A DNA stretch of 43,307 bases from Microcaldota archaeon (GTDB taxonomy: Archaea; Micrarchaeota; Micrarchaeia; Anstonellales; Bilamarchaeaceae): contig WJMN01000008.1 of assembly GCA_014727925.1 (NCBI GenBank), forward strand, positions 1-43,307, in the 5' to 3' direction. The position numbers and the translations under genes are program-made. This document shows positions 37,003 to 43,307 of the stretch, piece by piece. The notes under the pieces were generated by a model, which saw only the letters and a list, made by a program, of their open reading frames with translations, did no database searches and was not told the DNA's origin. How positions within the stretch are numbered: position 1 is the stretch's first letter; each line of letters starts with the position of its first letter.

Positions 37003-38765
37003 TAAGCGTTGATGAAGAAGATTTTCTCATTGCAACGGATATAGATAAGCTAATTGATATTTTGTCAACAAGAAAGGACGTAGAAGTAGGGAAGCTTTCA
37101 AAAGAGCTTAAAATGAACCGTCGGGAAGTGGAGAAATGGCTCCATGTCCTAGAAGAAGAAGGAGTGGTTAATCTTGACAACAGGATGGGCGCCCTCCATG
37201 CACTTTGGGTGATGGAGGAAGAGGAGCAGGGCCCCCCAAGCGCAAGGCCAAGAAAAAAGCCACCTGCAGAATATGAAGAACTGGAACTGCAGGAAACCAC
37301 CGAAGAGCCGGTAGACCTGGTTGAAGAGATAGGGGAAATGGCACCTCTGCGCTCAAAGAAAAAATCATTTTTTCCGGATGTCCTGAAAGACGGCAAGGCA
37401 ATGCCAAAAAAAGAAAAACCCAAAATCAGGCTTGAAGAAGAGCAGAAACCCCAGGAACCCCCAAAGAAAAAACAGGCAAAGGCCTCTTCAGCCAAAACGG
37501 TTGAGAATGTCCCGGTATCTATTCACAAAGGGCCTGCAGAGCCTATGAAAAAGCGGCTGGAAAAAAGCAAATTCCTTAATCTCCCCCCAAGAAAAACAGG
37601 AAAGCTCAGGGGGCAGCTGGACGAGTACCTGAAACTGATAAAGGAAGGAAAGGAAGAGCTTAAACAGCTAGAAAGCGAGAAGGAGAGGGTGCACCGTGAA
37701 GGGTTCCTCTCCCTTGAAAAAGAGTTTGAGGCAAGCCTTGACAATCTTGAGTACGCACTCCTTGAGAAGGAGAAAAGAATTCTTGAGGCAAAGGAAAGGA
37801 TGTCAAGCCTCCCTGAAAAGGTGGAGGAGATTGAGCAGATGCAGGAGGCCCTCAAGAAGTTTGACCAGGAAGCGGGAAGCGTTCTTTCCCGCACAAAGAA
37901 CAGCCTGGATGAGGACTGGGGCAACCTTCAAGAGGTGAGCGGAGAACTCTCAGAAGAAATCTCCAAGGGTGAAGAAGAGGTAATGCGGGACCGGAGCAGG
38001 ATAATGCAGCTGCGGGACATGCTCCAGTCTATGGAGCATGCAGAATCCCAGCTCAGAGAAACCCTGGAATCCGGGCGCAACGCAATAGAGGAGATGGAGG
38101 AGAAGGTGCGCACGGTTGAGGAATCTCTTGAAGACATCGTGGATTCCCGGGCAATTGTAAGCGAGAGGATAGAGCACATCCACTCCACACTTGAGCGCAG
38201 GATGAAGAGCATTGAAAACCTCAGAGATGAGCTTGAGAAAGTGGAGAAGGTTGAGCAGTGGTTCGGGGAATATTCTGATGATTATCAGGGCAAAATGGAC
38301 GAACTGCAGGAGTATGTCCAGCAGAGCGAAGAGGAGCTTGAGCGCATAAGGAAAGCCGCAGAGCTTGAATATGTTAACAGATACCTCCAGGAGCTGGATG
38401 TTGCAGAGGATAAGTACCGCGACAATCTTGGCGCCCTTGAGATGGAGGAGGCAAGCATAGATGAGCAGATTTCAGATGTGCGGGGAAGGATAAAGCAGCT
38501 CATGCGGGAAAGCTCAGAGATAATGTCCAAGTACCGCCACATGACTGATGAAGGGGGGAATTTCCAGGAGATGGTGGCAACTGCAAGAGAAAGGAACAGG
38601 CAGCAGCGAACTTCAGTAGATGAAAAGGCATCCCAGCGCCGCACAATTGTTTCCGAATCAAAAAAGGCAGCAAAGCGCAGCAGAAAGCCCAATCCCAAAA
38701 AGCCAGCCAAATCTAAAAAATCCTCTTCCAAAAAGAAGGCCAAGTCCAGAAAAAAGAAGAATTAG
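36999..38765 (+). CDS. Long coiled-coil protein with N-terminal winged-helix-like domain and Lys-rich tail
   Basis: 588 aa; VEVGKLSKELKMNRREVEKWLHVLEEEGVVNL; tail KKAAKRSRKPNPKKPAKSKKSSSKKKAKSRKKKN; TTG start overlapping the uL16 stop. Confidence 0.75.
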   Translation: MISVDEEDFLIATDIDKLIDILSTRKDVEVGKLSKELKMNRREVEKWLHVLEEEGVVNLDNRMGALHALWVMEEEEQGPPSARPRKKPPAEYEELELQETTEEPVDLVEEIGEMAPLRSKKKSFFPDVLKDGKAMPKKEKPKIRLEEEQKPQEPPKKKQAKASSAKTVENVPVSIHKGPAEPMKKRLEKSKFLNLPPRKTGKLRGQLDEYLKLIKEGKEELKQLESEKERVHREGFLSLEKEFEASLDNLEYALLEKEKRILEAKERMSSLPEKVEEIEQMQEALKKFDQEAGSVLSRTKNSLDEDWGNLQEVSGELSEEISKGEEEVMRDRSRIMQLRDMLQSMEHAESQLRETLESGRNAIEEMEEKVRTVEESLEDIVDSRAIVSERIEHIHSTLERRMKSIENLRDELEKVEKVEQWFGEYSDDYQGKMDELQEYVQQSEEELERIRKAAELEYVNRYLQELDVAEDKYRDNLGALEMEEASIDEQISDVRGRIKQLMRESSEIMSKYRHMTDEGGNFQEMVATARERNRQQRTSVDEKASQRRTIVSESKKAAKRSRKPNPKKPAKSKKSSSKKKAKSRKKKN

Positions 38766-38770
38766 CTTCT

Positions 38771-40876
38771 CTATTTTTTAAGCAGTTTTCCTGCTATTAT
38801 TGCAATTTCTCCCAAAGCCTGTGCTGCAACCACGTTGCTCATGAAACAGATGTTCAGCACTGCAACACCTGGCAGGGCCAGCACAACAGGGAAGAAGGAA
38901 TACCCAATGCCTTTTAGGTAATGTTCCATCCTCCTGTTCCTCAGCTCTGTTTTGACATCCCTGAACCCGCCCTCAACCAGATTTTTGGCAAGGTCCCTGC
39001 TTATTCTCCTCCGGGAAAGGAAGAAGTTTATTGCTGCTAGTATTAGTGACAACAGCCAGAGGTTCGGCAGTTCTTTTTCCGGTAATTCAACCCAGTTGAG
39101 CACCACAGGAACCCTGCATACTTCTTCAGGCAAGGCGTCTTCCACAACCCCCACAACAGCAGCTTCTATATTGTATCCGGGCTTGCTTGCGGAAACCTGC
39201 TTTTCTCCGGGCTTAGCAAATACATACGATATCCTTCCCCCTTCATCTGTTACCAATGTTTTCCCTTCTACAAATACTTCTGCTCCGGGAATAGGGTTCC
39301 CCTCAGAATCCAGCAGCACAATCAGGGTTTCCTCGCCCGCAACTGCAACTTCTCCTACAATGGATATTTTCCCCAAAAGAACAACATCAAATATTTTTGC
39401 AACCTGCCCATACCCTTCGGCATCTGCATAAATAATCCCGCTGGGAGTGAATTCCAGAGAAGCATATCCATTGCTGTCTGCAATTGTGGACTCCTCGTCC
39501 GTAAATACATCAGCTCCCCCAACTTCTCCCCCTCTGTTGTTAATAATCTGGAATAGGCCCTCTTCCCCAACGATTTTCTCACCGTCTTTTAGCACTATTT
39601 CGAGTTCTTTATCCACACATCCATTTCCTATGCAGAACTCGTTTTCCGCACAGTCTGCATCTGCACAGCATTCATAGGCAACACAGGCATGGTTCTGGAC
39701 CACTCCGCAGGGGCATTCTACTTTCTCGCAGGTTCCTCCCACGCACGCTTCATCCTCCTCACAGTCCCCATCTTCTTCACATAATGCACAAATCCCTTCA
39801 ACGCACAGCCCGCTAAGGCATTCTACCCCCTCCCCGCACTCTTCACCGGTTTCTTTTTTTGGAATACATGCTCCACCTTCACAGTATTCCCCCTCTCCGC
39901 AGTCTCCACCCTCTTCGCATTCCGGAAGCACTTCAAGGAGAAATTCCCTTAGTGTATGGTCATGGAAATTCCTTGCATGAGCTGCCAACATATAACTGCC
40001 CGGCCCCCCCGCAGTTATATTCAGGAAAACAGTGGCCTCATCCCCGATTCCGATTTTATCCAGGGTAGCTGAACTGCAGGAAAACCCCGCGGGGCAGTCA
40101 AGATATGCTTCAATATCGTCTTCGCGGTAGTCTCCCCTGTTTTCTATTGTGAATTCCAGGGCAATCGTCTCCCCCGCCCTCATGTCCTCTGCAGGTATTG
40201 GGAGGATAAACAGCTCATGCTCATCATCGTCTGGCTCAGGAGGCTCCCCGCAAACATAATCAACATTTGCCCATATCCAGTACTGCACGCCGCTTCCATT
40301 ATTGGGAAGCATAATCTGGTAATCGCTTGTGCTCCCGTTCCAGTTGGGCCGGTTGTCAAGCACATCCGCCACAAACACCAGGTTCCCAAGCCCATCATTG
40401 AAGTACCCCTCCCTGAAATATGCAGAAGGAACTCCATTTGCATATGTGTAAGTGGTTGGCACATTGTTGTATGTTGAAGAGTTGATGCTAAAGGTTTCCA
40501 ATCCCGTAAATGTGCTGCTTCCATTCTGCTCTCCCCCCATAAATGCGTCAAGCTGGGCGAGATTCCCTGCAGCAAGTGGCATTGCAATTGAGCTGCTGTT
40601 TGCTGCAATGATGTACATCTCTATTGAGCTGTAGGTGCAGGGTGGCTCCTGCCCCACAATATCGAGTTCCACCACCTGGTTTCCTGTTACAGTATGGGTG
40701 TAAACTACACCTCCCCCGAGGATAACTTCTCCGTAAAGCCCGTCCCAGTCCGAAACATTGGCTGTCCCGTTGAAATAGACCTGGGTTACGTTGCCCCCTT
40801 CTGTGGTTATATTTGCAGCTGAAAAAATCAGTCCGACAAAAACTATAGCTGCGAGAAGGGCCCTCATCTTACCCAC
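38771..40876 (-). CDS. Secreted/membrane-anchored Cys-rich surface protein
   Basis: 701 aa; signal peptide MRALLAAIVFVGLIFSA; CARDB-like region; Cys-rich CEEGGDCGEGEYCEGGACIPKKETGEECGEGVECLSGLCVEGIC…; C-terminal TM segments. Confidence 0.75.
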   Translation of the reverse strand: MGKMRALLAAIVFVGLIFSAANITTEGGNVTQVYFNGTANVSDWDGLYGEVILGGGVVYTHTVTGNQVVELDIVGQEPPCTYSSIEMYIIAANSSSIAMPLAAGNLAQLDAFMGGEQNGSSTFTGLETFSINSSTYNNVPTTYTYANGVPSAYFREGYFNDGLGNLVFVADVLDNRPNWNGSTSDYQIMLPNNGSGVQYWIWANVDYVCGEPPEPDDDEHELFILPIPAEDMRAGETIALEFTIENRGDYREDDIEAYLDCPAGFSCSSATLDKIGIGDEATVFLNITAGGPGSYMLAAHARNFHDHTLREFLLEVLPECEEGGDCGEGEYCEGGACIPKKETGEECGEGVECLSGLCVEGICALCEEDGDCEEDEACVGGTCEKVECPCGVVQNHACVAYECCADADCAENEFCIGNGCVDKELEIVLKDGEKIVGEEGLFQIINNRGGEVGGADVFTDEESTIADSNGYASLEFTPSGIIYADAEGYGQVAKIFDVVLLGKISIVGEVAVAGEETLIVLLDSEGNPIPGAEVFVEGKTLVTDEGGRISYVFAKPGEKQVSASKPGYNIEAAVVGVVEDALPEEVCRVPVVLNWVELPEKELPNLWLLSLILAAINFFLSRRRISRDLAKNLVEGGFRDVKTELRNRRMEHYLKGIGYSFFPVVLALPGVAVLNICFMSNVVAAQALGEIAIIAGKLLKK

Positions 40877-41037
40877 ACCGCAGCCAATATTTATTAAATT
40901 TCCTAAAATTATTATTTTCTACGTCGGTCTCCGCTGCACTGGAGGGTGCAAAAAAACAAAAAATCCTTTTCCGACGTCAAAACAATCCTCTTTACTTTAT
41001 AAGTAAAATATATAAATTATTGCTCTGAAACCTGTTT

Positions 41038-43307
41038 ATGGGGTGGGAACTTCCAAGGAGAAACCTCCTTGCAGTCAGCATACTGCCAGTCTTATTTGTT
41101 TTTTTTCTCCTGGGAGCCACAGATATCTCAAACCAGAGCAATTACACAACTGCCCTTGTCCAGGATGGCCAGCATTTTACCACCGCAGATGAGTTTCTTT
41201 CTGCTGAAAATACAACTCAAAATACCACAAACCAGTCTGAGTTTATGGAAGTGGAAAGCTTCTTCAATACCACCAATGAAACTGCAGAATCCCCCCCTCC
41301 CCCAATCCTGAACCAGACCCCTCCGGAGCCACCGCCTGCAAATATTTCTCCAAAGACAACCCTGCCCCAGAAACCAAATGCCACAGCACTTAATGATTCT
41401 GAATTCCGTGAAGTAGAAGAATTCCTGAATGTCTCAGGTGAAGAGCAGAACAAAACCCAGCAAGAGTTTGCTCCCGTGGAAGAATATCTCAACATAACCA
41501 ATAAACAAAACAAAACACACAGCACCCCTCCGGTTTCTCCTGCTGAGAGGAATGTTTCAGCCCAGGGAACTCTTTTCAAGATGAAGGATTCAGCAGGCCG
41601 GGCCACCAATGCAACAGCATATATTTTTGAGGAGGGCACTGAAAAGCAAATAAAACTTGAGGGCATTTCAAAATCCCACACCCCTTTTGGTGTTCCTCCT
41701 GGAAAATACGACCTGAAACTTATCCCGGGCAAACCAAATCCCAAATCCAAGGAAGGAATTATCCGGCTGCCGGTGCAGGAAGTCTTCCTCAGCAGCGTCA
41801 AAATAGATGCAGACACGGACCCTGAGCTGAGGATGCAGGGCCTTCCCCCTTCCGCAACCCCGTTTGGGAAAAACACAAAGCAGGCCTTTGCAATAGACCC
41901 TACGGATTTTGAATTCACAGAGGGGCAAATAACCATGGTTTCTAGGGGGAGCGAGCTCTACAAGTGCGCAGAATGGAATTACCCGGAGCAGCTCTGTGAA
42001 GGCAAGTGGGTAAAAATCCAGGACCTCACCCCCGGAGAAGAGTTCACCATAAAAATAAGCCCGGCCGACCCTGCATATGCGGTTTACAACGCAACTTATG
42101 GCGCTCCGGAATGCTCAAATGACACTTCGCCCTGCATCGCGGGCTCCTCCCTCCTCAATTCCAGGGATTCCCTTGGGACTCCGGAGCCCAACCAGCCCAA
42201 CACAATTGACGGCTGCACCGATGGAGCCGCAGGCACCTACCAGGTTGATGAATCCACAGAAAACATCACAATTGAAAGCCTCACCCTGCCTTACGATACT
42301 TTCAACGAGGGTGACCTCGTGCAGGTAAACGCAACAGTTTACTGCTGGAGCACAGGGGCAGCTGACAACATAAACCTTGTTTACACAAGTACTGCAGGTT
42401 CCCCCTCCTGGTCAGTTGTAAATTCCACAGACCCCTGCCCGGGCGGAGGGTTCCGGTCCCTGAGCTGGACATTTGCCCTGGACAACACAATCGGCTCCCA
42501 CGCAGTCCGTGTAATCAACCAATACAATGGAAATACAGGAACTACCTGCGGAACAGGGGCATACGATGACAACGATGACCTTGTTTTCCAAGTAAACGGG
42601 ACACCACCTACTGTAAACCTGGTTTCTCCCGCAGAGGGTGCCACAGTATATGAAGGAATCGAGCAGTTCACTTTCAATGTTACCGATGCATCCTCCTGCG
42701 CCCTGTATATAGATGGAGTGCAGGACCAGCCCACCACAATCTCTGCAGCCGCAGACACCAATTATGTGTTCAACGCCTCCCTGCTTTCCGGGGACCATAC
42801 CTGGCAGGTGCTCTGCGGCGCAATTTCCAGCGAAGTGCGCAATGTCACCCAGAGCACAACAAAAATAATTTTTGAAGACAGTTTTACTTCCTCCGGAGGA
42901 TTCTCTCCTGATGCAACCAATTCCGCGCCCTGGCAGAGGGGAAACGCAACACAGGTGTTGGGATGCCACCTGGATTCTTCCTGCTGGGGCACAAGCCTCA
43001 GCTCCAATTACAACGCAGGCGGGCCCTATGATGATTACCTCACCAAATCAGTTTCCATGAACCTGTCGGACTATGCCAATGTTTCTTTTGTGTTCTACCA
43101 TTACCGCTATTTTGAAAATGCAGCAACCCTTTATGATGCAGGGGTAGTGGACATAAACAACGGAACCGGCTGGACCCGCCTTACGCCCGAAGGGGGCTAT
43201 TCCGGCACAGTTAACAATGGATTTGGAAGCTCCCTTGGGAACCAGCAGGCATACGGCTACCACGGAACCGGCTGGGAGCTCGAGGAGTTCAACCTTTCTT
43301 CCTATTC
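41038..43307 (+). CDS. Large surface glycoprotein-like protein, truncated by the right window edge
   Basis: ATG at 41038 opens a stop-free frame to the end (at least 756 codons); hydrophobic N-terminus RRNLLAVSILPVLFVFFLLGA; many N-x-S/T sequons. Absent from the ORF track. Confidence 0.85.
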   Translation, partial: MGWELPRRNLLAVSILPVLFVFFLLGATDISNQSNYTTALVQDGQHFTTADEFLSAENTTQNTTNQSEFMEVESFFNTTNETAESPPPPILNQTPPEPPPANISPKTTLPQKPNATALNDSEFREVEEFLNVSGEEQNKTQQEFAPVEEYLNITNKQNKTHSTPPVSPAERNVSAQGTLFKMKDSAGRATNATAYIFEEGTEKQIKLEGISKSHTPFGVPPGKYDLKLIPGKPNPKSKEGIIRLPVQEVFLSSVKIDADTDPELRMQGLPPSATPFGKNTKQAFAIDPTDFEFTEGQITMVSRGSELYKCAEWNYPEQLCEGKWVKIQDLTPGEEFTIKISPADPAYAVYNATYGAPECSNDTSPCIAGSSLLNSRDSLGTPEPNQPNTIDGCTDGAAGTYQVDESTENITIESLTLPYDTFNEGDLVQVNATVYCWSTGAADNINLVYTSTAGSPSWSVVNSTDPCPGGGFRSLSWTFALDNTIGSHAVRVINQYNGNTGTTCGTGAYDDNDDLVFQVNGTPPTVNLVSPAEGATVYEGIEQFTFNVTDASSCALYIDGVQDQPTTISAAADTNYVFNASLLSGDHTWQVLCGAISSEVRNVTQSTTKIIFEDSFTSSGGFSPDATNSAPWQRGNATQVLGCHLDSSCWGTSLSSNYNAGGPYDDYLTKSVSMNLSDYANVSFVFYHYRYFENAATLYDAGVVDINNGTGWTRLTPEGGYSGTVNNGFGSSLGNQQAYGYHGTGWELEEFNLSSY

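Noticed and set aside
42412-42969. 185-aa minus-strand ORF near the right edge
   Set aside because: Lies opposite the continuous surface-protein frame starting at 41038, which has a signal-like N-terminus and sequons.

Overview
The window is a gene-dense archaeal segment. Archaeal markers include archaeal-type RFC small subunit, uL16/L10e, PyrI, class III signal-peptide pilin-like proteins, TATA-like promoters and archaeal IleRS/ValRS. A DPANN-like origin is an inference only. Housekeeping content: purB, prs, pyrB/pyrI, pyrC, tmk, tRNA-Glu(UUC), rfcS, ileS, valS, hisS, eno, a TtuA/Ctu1-like tRNA thiolase, scpA/scpB and uL16. The strongest candidate for an undescribed system is a five-gene co-directional cluster at 1642-7807. 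It appears to encode a split VirB4-like machine: a 2-TM protein with a VirB4-N-like region, a separate VirB4/HerA-type ATPase, a small 2-TM protein, a coiled-coil/winged-helix protein, and an 851-aa protein with a large predicted ectodomain. Other notable observations: (i) a DUF4258-like/DUF2283-like toxin-antitoxin module whose toxin frame is broken by a perfect 11-bp tandem duplication; (ii) the same module is bracketed by a 12-bp direct repeat that re-creates the C-terminus (SDQF-stop) of the upstream metallo-hydrolase gene; (iii) a ThiS/MoaD-like N-terminal extension on a TtuA-like thiolase; (iv) convergent gene ends where the stop codons lie inside inverted repeats; (v) a 36-bp duplicated dyad element upstream of a CBS-domain gene; (vi) an 18-bp perfect palindrome between divergent promoters at hisS; (vii) a HisA-like short protein; (viii) a TPR-AAA+ fusion. 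A surface glycoprotein-like ORF running off the right edge (41038-43307) is not in the supplied ORF track. All family calls come from reading motifs by eye; no database search was run.
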